From Bryopsis sp. KO-2023 (Eukaryota; Chlorophyta; Ulvophyceae; Bryopsidales; Bryopsidaceae): DNA of 64,000 nucleotides. The position numbers and the translations under genes were made by a program. The stretch lies in the NCBI GenBank assembly GCA_030272585.1, contig BSYQ01000006.1, positions 5,915,001 through 5,979,000 of the forward strand. Direction: 5' to 3'. Position 1 is the stretch's first letter; each line of letters opens with the position of its first letter. Shown here piece after piece: positions 11,794-21,075 of this stretch. The notes beneath the pieces are model-generated. The model was not told where the DNA came from. It worked only from the letters and a program-made list of their open reading frames with translations, and searched no databases.

Positions 11794-13195
11794 TGTGACG
11801 ATCCGAAAACGCATTCGGCACAACTACTAACTTTTCATTCGCGCCGCAACTAAAGATAGAGTCGCACCGAACTACTGCAGAGTCTGTCTACAGCAACTGA
11901 GTCGGACTACGCCGACTTTGAATGTCATATCAAAAACTCGGTATAGAAACACTCGCGCTCTGAAACTATCGTCACCCAAGAAGTCGGCTAAGACCAGTCG
12001 CACTAACAATCATCACCATCCGAGAGTCACAGTCTCGAATCCCCCTAACAACGAAAGGCCTAAGACCAGGCATCTGAACGCAATACGAGTCAAAGTCGAC
12101 GGAGACACCCGCTAAGAGGGCCTTGCTCCCGAGACTGAGACAGAAAGTGGAGTCCCCTGGAGGGTGGTCGCTAAGAGACCATGGCCTAAGGGGACTCCGG
12201 AAACTGAGCTGGAGAAGGGAGAAACATAAAAACACAAACACCAAAACACAAACACTAAAGGGGATACTCAGAGGAGGGGAAAGACTCCTCTGAGTGGAAA
12301 ACTCCTAAGGGAAGGACAGCACCTTTCCCTTTTATTCTTACTATTACCCAGAACCCCTTCTCCTAACTCTATAAATCTATTTCACTATCGGAAAACCTTT
12401 CTATTTTGCATACAAACACTCAGAGGCACAAAGATAATAACAGGAGAATATTTTTACAGAAAGAAAGGGGATGGTGTATCCCAATGTCAAATGTGATCCA
12501 CTTAATCCTTGGGTAATCATATCCCTGGCCAGAAGTACCTCGTTCGATCAGGATTCCCGTTTAAGGTAAGTCGCGAAGCTCCCTTAAGTCCGTCACGAAT
12601 AGAAAGCGCTCCTAAGATAGATATCCGAGGTAGTAGTCCACGAGGTGATAACTGGGTTCCGAGTTATTCCTAGCGGAATCCGGTCTTTTTTTATACTCGC
12701 GGTAGGTTCTAGCGCTAGCGCATATGGGCTGGCCGCGAGTTCGGCGTCGCAGCAAGGGTCGACTAGCGACCCGACTTACAGCTGCATAGATCGCCTTATG
12801 GATCTTGTTTCGTAGGGGGTTGCTTTCGTTGCGTTGGTTTCCATCGTGTTTTCGTTGGCCCCTAGTTTTCCCAGCTGCACTTTTCGTAGAAGTCATACCT
12901 CGGATATCACAGAGTGACAGGGCCGCTAGTAAGACTTCTAGTACTCTGCGCTAGCCATGGGTTGGCATGCCAGCTATTCAATATCTTCCAACGCATCGAT
13001 ATACAACTTTACTACGTCATCGACCTCGTCGGGAGTTGAACCCAACGTGCGAACCACCAGGTCTCACTTAGAGGCAGTCTGTATCACAGCTGTTTATCAA
13101 TGTGAGTTGGCGATTCCATTCATCCGAATCATTATCGGAATGTATGTTACATTGCGTGGCAGTACTTTTGCCAAGTTCTTTCTAGCCCCGTCACA
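11794..13195 (-). repeat. 3' LTR of the Ty3-type element
   Basis: Plus-strand bounds are TGTGACG and CGTCACA, a 7 bp terminal inverted repeat of the TG..CA type. Positions 11805-13195 match 21076-22466 base for base wherever compared. The outer 11 bp (TGTGACGATCC, 11794-11804) have no counterpart in the other LTR, but recur just inside this LTR at 13198-13208. Small ORFs of 65 to 94 codons occur identically in both LTRs and are not genes. Confidence 0.9.
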
Positions 13196-13215
13196 ACTGT
13201 GACGATCCCCCTTAC
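13196..13215 (-). other. Polypurine tract region of the Ty3-type element
   Basis: Read on the minus strand, AAGGGGGA lies about 10 bp before the 3' LTR start (TGTGACGGGG). It is the only purine run in the expected position and would prime plus-strand synthesis. The intervening ATCGTCACAGT is unusual because the tract normally abuts the LTR. Confidence 0.5.
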
Positions 13216-13711
13216 ACCCGCATAGAAACCATCCTATGCGTACATTTCATTCGGGCTAGAAACTCACTGCATCCCATGCAGTTCCACTTTCATTCATGCT
13301 TCATATTAACCCCTTGCACCTTTTGCTAATCCAGTTTCCTAATTCCAACATCTGCTGCCCGAAAACCCCTTGTTTCTAATGGTTAAGGTGTGCTCCAAAC
13401 AGCACCCTTACACCAGCAGGAAAATCCCCCTTTATGTAATCACTGATTTATTCTTCCAATCCAATGCAACTGAACTTCAGACATCTGTTTTTCTGGGACT
13501 TGCCAAATCCCAATGTCTTTATCGAAAAACAATTCAAGAAACCGAACTCAAACTACACTAAATCGAAAACCCAGTACCAAACGGAAGTCAAACTCGAACG
13601 AAAGCTAAATTCAAATCGAAAAACCCGCCGAAATCAAAGAACTGAAAACCAGCTGAAGTCGGAGCCCATTAAAATTCGACTTCGACCTTCTCTACCTCTA
13701 CTGCCGATGTC

Positions 13712-14173
13712 TCAACCTCCTCTCTCTCCCTCGTTCTCGCTGTCCGTAACTTCGAATCCGTCACTCTCGCTCTCCCCTTCTTTTGCCCGTTTAATTTCCT
13801 GCTCGTGCATGTCACTTACGACCTCCAGCCGTCGTTTCCGATTAGAATCCTGTCGTCGCCACCCAAGGGTCCTAGACCTCTCGCGAACCACCTCCTGTAA
13901 TCTCTCCCCAGGAATCTCCTCTTCCCCTTTAGTTTTTCGCAGTTGCTTACGAAAATCGTCTATCCTATCCAAGCTTTCTAAACTACTCAGCAGGTCGATT
14001 TTCTGTCGCCTGAGTAAATCCCTCGCAACCCGCCCAGCTGCAGTTTCGTTTGTAAAAGCCCGTTTGAGCCGTCTAGTGACTTCCCCCGTCTGTTTTTCTA
14101 ATTCCGACCGAAGGTGCAGCACTTCGGCCGCCATGCATTCGCTCAGCCGCCGTTCGGACATCGTTCCAGCCAT
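13712..14173 (-). CDS. Extra ORF Y downstream of integrase, coiled-coil type
   Basis: A 153-codon ORF with an ATG at 14173, between the integrase stop and the 3' LTR. The product is very rich in Arg, Glu, Lys and Ser, lacks membrane segments, and its first 120 residues have leucine spacing suggestive of a coiled coil (LHLRSELEKQ, LLRRQKIDLLSSLESLDR). The C-terminal 30 residues are acidic. No family is recognised. Plant Ty3 elements sometimes carry extra ORFs between integrase and the 3' LTR, in sense or antisense, but their function is generally unknown. GC content is higher than in the adjacent integrase ORF. A longer open frame on the opposite strand (13464-14231) is Ser/Arg-rich and looks like its shadow. 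Confidence 0.55.
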   Translation of the reverse strand: MAGTMSERRLSECMAAEVLHLRSELEKQTGEVTRRLKRAFTNETAAGRVARDLLRRQKIDLLSSLESLDRIDDFRKQLRKTKGEEEIPGERLQEVVRERSRTLGWRRQDSNRKRRLEVVSDMHEQEIKRAKEGESESDGFEVTDSENEGERGG

Positions 14174-14370
14174 TGTCTTCCTACTAAGTCTTTTCGTTCG
14201 ATATATATCCCCTTCCTCGTATCCTCGTTAGTGAAATATCTTTAGAACTAAGTCGTGACCTCCCGAAGACACTCCTTTAAGTCAGTCTCAACCGCCACCT
14301 ATCTACCCTGGGATGTATCTCTAGTAGTTCGGTCCGAGGTTCCCCGTAAAACTTTCCTAAAGTACTGTGC

Positions 14371-15792
14371 TTAAGTACTAAGCTCTATTCCGGGTACAGC
14401 AACATCCTCTAGTGCCACCCACCGGCTCTGTCGAGTACCCTTAGATACTCTTATCCTAACTCCTGTTTTATCTATTTCTTCGATTCGAAATCCAGCCTGG
14501 GCTTTTACCACTAACTTCTTAGAAGTCTTGACTCTAACTAGAACTGAGTCCCCTATTCTCAGAGCTTCCATACTCCTTTCTTCCCTAAGTTTTTCACTAT
14601 AGTTCCTCTGCTGCCTATACTGAGCTGTACTTATGGTTTCTTTAGTTCTTTCTTCCATCCTTTTTCTTAATACTTGTAATTGTTCTAGTTCTCTATCTGA
14701 GGTCAAAACTGGCAGTTCCTGAACTACAGGATCTAATAAAACTGCCTCCTCTCTCCTCTGAGCTAAAGTCTGGAATCCTATTCCACCTCTCTGGGGTTGG
14801 GATCCTTCTCCTAATTCCTCCTGAGATTCCTCTGGTTGCTGGCCTATCTGATAGGCTGCCCAATCTCTTTTATTTACTTGTCTCCTAATATAAACTAATT
14901 CAAAAGGGCTGTACCCTGTTGTTTCTTTCACCCTGCTGTTATAGTCTCTCAGACTATCTAATAAAGCCCCCTGCAAATCCTGGACCGAAAATAAAAGTGT
15001 TCCAGTGGTGGGTGTCTCTTCCACCTGCTTTTCTTTTAGTCTACCCATTATTCCCTGCTTCAGGGTTTTATTTAATCTTTCAGCTAATCCATTAGTCCTG
15101 GGGTGGTAAGGACTGGATATCTTTAACTCTATCCCTTCTTTTCTGCATAATTCTAATACTAGTCCTTTGAACTCTGTCCCATTGTCACACAGGAAAAATC
15201 TAGGAACCCCAAACCTACAGATTATATTCTGAAATAGGAACTGAGCTATAAAAATTGGGCTCTTTGCATCCACTATTCCAGCCTCAGCCCACTTTGTAAA
15301 ATAATCTACTACCACTAAAATATGTACTAAAGCCTGAGTATTAGGCATCCTAACTGAAAAAGTATCCATACCCCACTGATAAAACGGAAGTCCAGCTGGG
15401 GTCTGAAGCAGTCTAGGCTGTATCAAGAACTTTGGCCTGATCTCCTGACAGGTCTCACATTTCTTTACTATCTCCCTAGTTTGTGTTTCCATAGCATACC
15501 AGAAGTAGTGCTCCCTGAGCTTCTCCAGAGTTCCCTTCACAGACACATGTCCTACTGCTATGTGTGCCTCCATAATTAGCTCCTGTCTCCTAGCCTCCAC
15601 TGGCACCTCTCTCTTTTTATCTCCTCCTGGGTCTCTTAAGAATAGCTGCTCTGTCTCTGGATCCCAGAGATATCTCATCTCTTTCTTCCTGGCAGCTGCT
15701 TTCTCCTGGCTGGAATATCCAGCAAACTTCTCAAAGTCTTTCTGTAAAAGACTAAGAGTGCAGGAGTCCTTCCACACATCAAACTTCCTCAT
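14371..15792 (-). CDS. Ty3-type integrase ORF
   Basis: 473 codons from an ATG at 15792. The N-terminal zinc finger is H77, H82, C112, C115 (H-x4-H-x29-C-x2-C). The catalytic core has D143 in GMDTF, D203 in LCDNGTEF and E238 in LAERL, giving DD35E spacing. The C-terminal third has the SH3-like pattern of gypsy integrases (RIGDSVLVRV). It inserts the element cDNA into the host genome. Integrase is normally in one polyprotein with RT and RNase H; here it begins about 1.6 kb after the RT-RH stop in its own ORF, so it needs its own start, splicing or a subgenomic RNA. An in-frame stop lies about 70 bp upstream of the ATG. Confidence 0.93.
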   Translation of the reverse strand: MRKFDVWKDSCTLSLLQKDFEKFAGYSSQEKAAARKKEMRYLWDPETEQLFLRDPGGDKKREVPVEARRQELIMEAHIAVGHVSVKGTLEKLREHYFWYAMETQTREIVKKCETCQEIRPKFLIQPRLLQTPAGLPFYQWGMDTFSVRMPNTQALVHILVVVDYFTKWAEAGIVDAKSPIFIAQFLFQNIICRFGVPRFFLCDNGTEFKGLVLELCRKEGIELKISSPYHPRTNGLAERLNKTLKQGIMGRLKEKQVEETPTTGTLLFSVQDLQGALLDSLRDYNSRVKETTGYSPFELVYIRRQVNKRDWAAYQIGQQPEESQEELGEGSQPQRGGIGFQTLAQRREEAVLLDPVVQELPVLTSDRELEQLQVLRKRMEERTKETISTAQYRQQRNYSEKLREERSMEALRIGDSVLVRVKTSKKLVVKAQAGFRIEEIDKTGVRIRVSKGTRQSRWVALEDVAVPGIELST

Positions 15793-16571
15793 CTGTAGCT
15801 TTACTACCAGACTACTAACTTCTTCTTCTAGAGCCTCCTGGCTTCTATCTTTTTGCTTTTAAGTTGCTTATCCTGGGTAGATAAAGCAGTGTTTGCCCTT
15901 TCCTCTAGATATTAAGGGTTTCTACTTAAATACAAAATCCTTCAGGTTGAAACAGCTGGAACAGCTGGCTTGTGAGCTGGCTGTAAGCTGTAAGCTTTGA
16001 AGGTCATCATCTTAGTCACTTTAGACATCAGTTGTTTAATCCCAGGGTTCTGAACTATTAGTCCTGTTTCTGGGAGAGAGCACTTATCCTCTTAAGTGAC
16101 CTCAACTTCTAGGCTGGATCAAACACCACACCGTTTTAAATACATATGTTCTGAGGTCCTCACAGGGATTGATTTATAATAAATCAAGGTGTGTACAGTT
16201 TTACCCAAACTGTAGTCCTCAATCCTAGAGTTTCCCTTTTCAGGATACCTTATCTCTAGAGAATCTGAGCTTTTGTCTGAGACCACCCCTAGTCTGCAGA
16301 CCTTTACTTTAGAACCTTTGGGATTAACTGGCTGTGAGCAGAGTGGTTTCCTGCTTTTCAGTAGGGATTGAAAAGAAACTCAGAGTGGTGTTAGTTAAGG
16401 GGTGGAACTCAGCTGTTCCAGGGGTCTTAACTATTTCTGAAGAGACTTATATCACTGTTTTAAAGAAAAGGCAGAATCCTGCTTACAGACCCACTTCTCA
16501 ACCCCAACCCTGACATCAACTTCTTAACCCAAACTCCCAAGCTAACCACCCAAACTTCCTAACCCACGACC

Positions 16572-17081
16572 TTAACTACTGGGGCCTGGTGCCCCCGCAT
16601 CCCCCTCGTTCTCCTCCTCCCCGGAGGAGTAAACCATTATCGGCCCCTCTGGAGGCACCTCCTGCATCTCGCCATCCCCGTTCTCCTCGAACCTCGCCTC
16701 CACTCGCGCCACCGGGTAGAAACGCGGCAGGTTGAGGAGGTCGCGGGGTACTCCTCCTCCTCCGCCCTGTTCTCGCGCATTTCCTATTGGCTGGGCCAGC
16801 GCCGCTGTAATCTGCGGTTGAGTAGGTCGAAGGGGGCCTGGCACAGTTAGAACTCCCGCCCGGAATCCTTCCAGCAAGCCACGCAAAGTCATGAGCGTGC
16901 CCGTATACTGAGCGAGCTTCGAGACGTTTACTCTAGTCTCTCTTTCAGCAGTATGGTTCATTCTAAACTCCCCCTGGAGCAGACGCTGTCGAAGTTCCTC
17001 TTCAAACTCCTCCATCTCTACGATCAACGCTATCAGAACAGCGACAATGTGGGCGAAAGCGGCGGCCTGTGTTGCGTCCAT
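16572..17081 (-). CDS. Extra ORF X between RNase H and integrase
   Basis: A 169-codon ORF from an ATG at 17081 to TAA. The first 50 residues are hydrophobic then acidic (AHIVAVLIALIVEMEEFEEE). The middle is polar with a Gly run, and the C-terminus is acidic and Ser/Gly/Pro-rich (SSGEEENEGDAG). No zinc finger, protease or chromodomain is visible. GC content is clearly higher than in the flanking RT and integrase ORFs. The position, splitting pol between RNase H and integrase, is unlike standard Ty3 elements. It might be a captured host segment or a structural protein (the early helix and Arg/Glu-rich body resemble gag-like proteins in composition only). Confidence 0.5.
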   Translation of the reverse strand: MDATQAAAFAHIVAVLIALIVEMEEFEEELRQRLLQGEFRMNHTAERETRVNVSKLAQYTGTLMTLRGLLEGFRAGVLTVPGPLRPTQPQITAALAQPIGNAREQGGGGGVPRDLLNLPRFYPVARVEARFEENGDGEMQEVPPEGPIMVYSSGEEENEGDAGAPGPSS

Positions 17082-17371
17082 ATCTTCCTTGTTCTCCGAG
17101 TGTTTTTCTAAACCCTTAACTTTCGAACTCCTGTTTTACTGAACTCTGTGTTGTTTTTCGACAAACTTATTCCAGTATACTTTTTCCTAGACTGCGTTCG
17201 CTTTAAGAAGTCTAAACACGACTTGTTTTATCCCAGGCACTCCCTCCTCTCCTGGAGTTCTCTTGGATTAACTTCTATCTTTCCTATTCCAGTCCTGTGC
17301 CTCCTAATAAACTCTATCCCAGAAAATTCACGAAATATGGCCTCCTACTAGTCCTCCTCTAGAATAAACTT

Positions 17372-18967
17372 TCACTTCTTCCCAGACTCCCCTATTTTCA
17401 CTGTTTTTCCTAAGAGTAAACGATCAGACACCGTAGGCCGACCCTGAGCCTCCTTTTTCTTTTCTCTATTCATCACAAGCCTGGACAATGCATCTGCATT
17501 GACATGGTGCTTCCCAGGCTTATGGACTACCTTGAAATCAAACCCTTGTAATTCTAAAACCCATCTGGCCATCATGTTGGATAAGTGTTTAGAACCCATA
17601 AGCCAGATCAAAGCCCCACAGTCAGTAAATAAAGTAAACTTCCTTCCTGTCAAATAATAACTAAATTTTCTAATAGTCTTAATCACTGCCATAGCCTCCC
17701 CTTGACTAGGAGCATATCTAGCTTCTGTTTCACTATTCTTTTTAGAGAAGTAGGCGATTACCTTTTCCTGCCCCTCCTGAATCTGACCTAATACTCCTGC
17801 TATAGCATACTGACTCCAGTCAGTGCATAAGAACACCTCCCCTTCCCTCCTTAGAGTAGTCACTACTGGAGCTGTTGTAAGCATCTTTTTCAGCAGCCTC
17901 CATGAATATTCACATCTCCAAGTCCAGAGGAAGGGTACTCCTTCCTTAGTGAGTTCTGTCAGAGCTCCTGCCCTCCTAGCATAGTCTGGAGCATGTCTTC
18001 TGTAGTATCCAGTAAGTCCTAGGAAAGACCTAACTTGGGTGACAGTAGTAGGTGTCTTTAGTCTGGCTATAGAGGCCATCTTATCCTCCTGGGGGCTGAA
18101 GCCAGCTTTAGTAATGTGGTGTCCTAAGTATTCTATTTCCTCCTGAAATAGAAAACACTTTTCTATGGATAGCTTGGCTCCCTCTTTCTCCAGGATTTCT
18201 AACACCTTTTTCAGAGTTTCCAGGTGTTCCTGGAAGGTGTAACTAAAAATCACTATATCATCTAAATAAACCTGGACCCCTTCTAAATGACCAAATAGAG
18301 AATCCATAACTCTCTGGAAAGCCTCTGGCATTGTTTTTAGTCCCTGAGGACACCTAACCCATTCATACAACCCAGAGGAAGTTCTGAAGGCTGTTTTTTT
18401 CCTATCCTCCTCTGCTAGGGGTAACTGCCAGTACCCTGATTTCAAATCTAAACTAGAATAATATTTTCTTCCTCCCAGCCCATCCAGTAGCTCATCAATC
18501 AATGGCAGAGGGTACTGATCTGCCTCCACTAAATTGTTTAGATCCCTAAAGTCTACACACCACCTCCACTTCCCTGGAGCCTTCTTAGGAACCAGGAGAG
18601 TGGGTGAAGACCAGGGTGACCCTGGGCTGGGTCTAACTACCCCTACTTTCAGCAACCCTTCTAACTGTCTTTCTATTTCCCCTTTCTGGAATTCACTGAC
18701 TCTATACTGTCTCCTGGCTACAGGCCTGGCTGTGCCAGTTTCTATTTCATAGCTATGATTTTTAAAGGAGCCTATCTCGTATTCACTTAGAGACCAGGCC
18801 TCCCTCCTACTCTTGCATAACTTCTCCACTGCCCTTCTTTCATCTCTGGAAAGACCTTTTCCTATGTTCAAGTCAGCAAAAGTAGATATCTTTTCCTCCT
18901 GTGCCACCAACACTGATTCCTGAGGAGGCACTCCCCTAGTAGTAAACTTGTGTAGCCCTGTGGCCAC
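17372..18967 (-). CDS. Ty3-type reverse transcriptase and RNase H
   Basis: About 531 codons. RT motifs in order: WRWCVDFRDLNNL, YPLPLIDELL, SSLDLKSGYWQLPL, FGHLEGVQVYLDDIVIFS (catalytic YLDD near residue 234) and YLGHHITKAGF. RNase H follows with LCTDWSQYAIAGVLGQ and NADALSRLV. The open frame has no ATG at its edge and extends upstream without a stop across the end of gag, in the -1 frame, so it is probably made by frameshifting from gag. It ends at a stop without an integrase domain, which is unusual. Confidence 0.93.
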   Translation of the reverse strand: MATGLHKFTTRGVPPQESVLVAQEEKISTFADLNIGKGLSRDERRAVEKLCKSRREAWSLSEYEIGSFKNHSYEIETGTARPVARRQYRVSEFQKGEIERQLEGLLKVGVVRPSPGSPWSSPTLLVPKKAPGKWRWCVDFRDLNNLVEADQYPLPLIDELLDGLGGRKYYSSLDLKSGYWQLPLAEEDRKKTAFRTSSGLYEWVRCPQGLKTMPEAFQRVMDSLFGHLEGVQVYLDDIVIFSYTFQEHLETLKKVLEILEKEGAKLSIEKCFLFQEEIEYLGHHITKAGFSPQEDKMASIARLKTPTTVTQVRSFLGLTGYYRRHAPDYARRAGALTELTKEGVPFLWTWRCEYSWRLLKKMLTTAPVVTTLRREGEVFLCTDWSQYAIAGVLGQIQEGQEKVIAYFSKKNSETEARYAPSQGEAMAVIKTIRKFSYYLTGRKFTLFTDCGALIWLMGSKHLSNMMARWVLELQGFDFKVVHKPGKHHVNADALSRLVMNREKKKEAQGRPTVSDRLLLGKTVKIGESGKK

Positions 18968-18999
18968 ACCCCTGAGGTCACCAGGCCTGACCTCTGACC

Positions 19000-20916
19000 T
19001 TAGTGAAAATCCTTTGAAGGTCCTTCTCCTCCCTTGTTTTTCAATACTCCTGTGGCTGGGGCACTCCTCTGTCCAAATCCTGATGGCAAAGGGCTATGTG
19101 GAGCTTCCTTTGGGATGGTTTCAGGGGTGGCGTCAAACCTGACCTTTTTCTCCTGGGTCAGCTTCCCTCCTTTTCTCTTTTTCCCTACTGCTGCCTGGAC
19201 TGTTTCCTCTGTCTCCAGAATTTGTTTCTCCTCTGTCTTGAGAGGGATAGCCCCCATCTTCCCATTTCCCTTATGATAAAATATTTGCTGTGGTCCCAGC
19301 ATTATCATAGCTCTGATAGATTTTAAGAAGTCTATTCCCAGCAGCACACAGCAGGTGTCTGTGTCTGTAACCATAAAAGAGTTATAGGAGCCTGTCCCTC
19401 CTATGTTTACAAAGAGTTTGGGGAGGTACCCAAGGGAGGTGGCTATTTCCCCAGAGGCAGTCCTAAAAACCCATTCAGAGGGTAAGACCTGCCCCACCAG
19501 GTCAAGCTGTTCTACAGTCGCCTTTGAGATGCAACTGTGGCTAGCCCCAGTGTCCACCACTGCTTCTAATGTCTCCCCTTTGATCCTAATGGCACACTTG
19601 GCAGGGGTGTTCCTGGAGGCATCCTCTCTTTGCAGGGTGTCAACCTCCAACATGCTCACCTCTTTGTTCTCAGTCCCCTGGCCACTGATTTCCGGTTCAA
19701 AGTGGAGGGGTTGGGTCACCCCAGCATCCACTGATGTCATTAACTCTGCCTCCCTCATAATAGCCTCCCTGAGTTCAGGGGAGTAAAACATAAATGTTTT
19801 TAGAGGTACTGGCAACTCAGTCTTGTCCAGGAAGGCCTGAGCATCTGTCAGAGCATGTTTGTTCCCCATCCTATACTTGTTTTCCCCTCCTGAAGTCTTT
19901 CCTTCTACCATGTTCATTTGAGGGCCCTGAGTTCTAAAGTTCCTTAAGTCTTTTTCCTGAACAACTAAAGGAGTGTTGCCTGCCCTGTACTGGAGGCTGT
20001 AGGACACTCCCGCCTTTTTCTGAGGGCACCTTCCCCATCTGTGTCCTGGTACTCCACAATTCCAGCAATCCCCCAGCATCAAATCCCTATTCAATAAAGG
20101 ACTATAGTAGCCCCTGGGCCTGCTGCCCCCAAAAGTCTGTCTCCCTCCACCTCTGTTCCCTGAAGCTCCCCCATTCACTTTCTTCCTCCATTCCTGCAGT
20201 CTCTCTTCTGGAGCTGGAAGAGCTGCATAGATTTTGCTGATCTGCCCATCTAATACTTTCTGGACTTTGTTCATCACTTTACTCAAAAGTTTGTCTTCTT
20301 TTGAGTCTGAAGTCTGTCCAGTATTCTTTTCTGTATCAGAATCAGAATCTGTGCTGTCTGGGGCTCCTCTTTTCTTATTCATACCTAACCCTTCTACTGC
20401 CTTTGCAGCATTCACCACCTCATCGAAGTTCTGGTGTTGGAGAGGGGCTATAGCATCCCTAATTTTCGAAGGTATTCCAACCTGAAAGATATGACGAAGA
20501 AACTCGTCATTCAGCGTAATCGGAGTAGCGCCGTCGGTGCGTGTCGCAGTCTGTATGTCTGTAATATCTTCTGCTAAGCCTCGAAGGGCGTCTGCGAAAT
20601 CCTCCACCGTTTCCGTCGGCCGTTGACGACGCCGAGTTAGCTCACTCATCAGATCGTCCGTGGCTCCCAGCCACCTCTTCATGAACTTTTTCCTGAAGTT
20701 CTCCCAGCTCATATCTTCTGGGAGAGCCGTCGCCCATCGAGCCGCTCCGTGCGTGAAATTGGCTTTAGCCCGACTGACTTTTGAGCGAGATGGCCAGTTT
20801 TGCGCCGTGGCCGTAGCCTCCACGGTTTTAAACCATTCGGCGGCTGGGGGTTTCTTCCCGTCAAACTTTTCGAGCTTGGGGGCACGGTATTTGTCGGCAG
20901 AGTTGATTCCAACCAT
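19000..20916 (-). CDS. Ty3-type gag-protease
   Basis: 638 codons from an ATG at 20916, about 140 bp after the PBS. Residues 1-200 have the retrotransposon gag pattern (W-x4-F..W..F..RRQ). A CCHC zinc knuckle CWNCGVPGHRWGRC lies near residue 281. An aspartic protease motif VVDTGASHSC lies near residue 455, with ILLGIDFL-like sequence (CCVLLGIDFL) about 70 residues on. The product packages element RNA and matures the polyprotein. It ends in TAA at 19000-19002, after a poly-Lys/Gly-rich tail. Confidence 0.93.
   Translation of the reverse strand: MVGINSADKYRAPKLEKFDGKKPPAAEWFKTVEATATAQNWPSRSKVSRAKANFTHGAARWATALPEDMSWENFRKKFMKRWLGATDDLMSELTRRRQRPTETVEDFADALRGLAEDITDIQTATRTDGATPITLNDEFLRHIFQVGIPSKIRDAIAPLQHQNFDEVVNAAKAVEGLGMNKKRGAPDSTDSDSDTEKNTGQTSDSKEDKLLSKVMNKVQKVLDGQISKIYAALPAPEERLQEWRKKVNGGASGNRGGGRQTFGGSRPRGYYSPLLNRDLMLGDCWNCGVPGHRWGRCPQKKAGVSYSLQYRAGNTPLVVQEKDLRNFRTQGPQMNMVEGKTSGGENKYRMGNKHALTDAQAFLDKTELPVPLKTFMFYSPELREAIMREAELMTSVDAGVTQPLHFEPEISGQGTENKEVSMLEVDTLQREDASRNTPAKCAIRIKGETLEAVVDTGASHSCISKATVEQLDLVGQVLPSEWVFRTASGEIATSLGYLPKLFVNIGGTGSYNSFMVTDTDTCCVLLGIDFLKSIRAMIMLGPQQIFYHKGNGKMGAIPLKTEEKQILETEETVQAAVGKKRKGGKLTQEKKVRFDATPETIPKEAPHSPLPSGFGQRSAPATGVLKNKGGEGPSKDFH
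19036..19042 (-). promoter_or_regulatory. Candidate -1 frameshift heptamer, gag to pol
   Basis: On the minus strand the gag frame reads TTG AAA AAC, giving GAAAAAC about 35 nt before the gag stop. The pol frame is -1 relative to gag and is open from this point through the RT domain. AAAAAC is a strong P/A-site pair in -1 slippery sites, although the first base is G rather than A. I did not identify a stimulatory pseudoknot. Confidence 0.4.
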
Positions 20917-21054
20917 AGTTCCTACAGGGTGTTACACTTGTGTTAATTTTCTGGAGCGCTTTCTCGTTTTCGAGAGGTGATCCCCAGAATAAACCGTGTT
21001 GCACAGAACTTGTGTTGTTTTCGTTAGTGGGCCCATATTCCTAACAGGTCCGAA

Positions 21055-21075
21055 GCTCGTCACGCTCCGAAACCA
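21055..21075 (-). other. Primer binding site of the Ty3-type element
   Basis: On the minus strand, TGGTTTCGGAGCGTGACGAG starts exactly where the sequence shared with the 3' LTR ends. TGG is complementary to a tRNA CCA end, and TGGTTTCGGAGC differs at two positions from the common plant initiator-Met PBS TGGTATCAGAGC. The primer tRNA is therefore probably initiator Met of this species or a tRNA with a similar acceptor stem. Confidence 0.6.

Noticed and set aside
11918..13202. Small ORFs of 65-94 codons inside the LTRs
   Set aside because: They are repeated exactly in the second LTR (21189-22494) and carry no motif; they reflect LTR sequence, not genes.
13464..14231. 255-codon plus-strand open frame opposite the Ty3 element
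   Set aside because: It overlaps ORF Y antisense, is Ser/Arg/Leu-rich from the complement of Glu/Arg codons, and shows no domain. The minus-strand ORF with an ATG and coiled-coil pattern is preferred.
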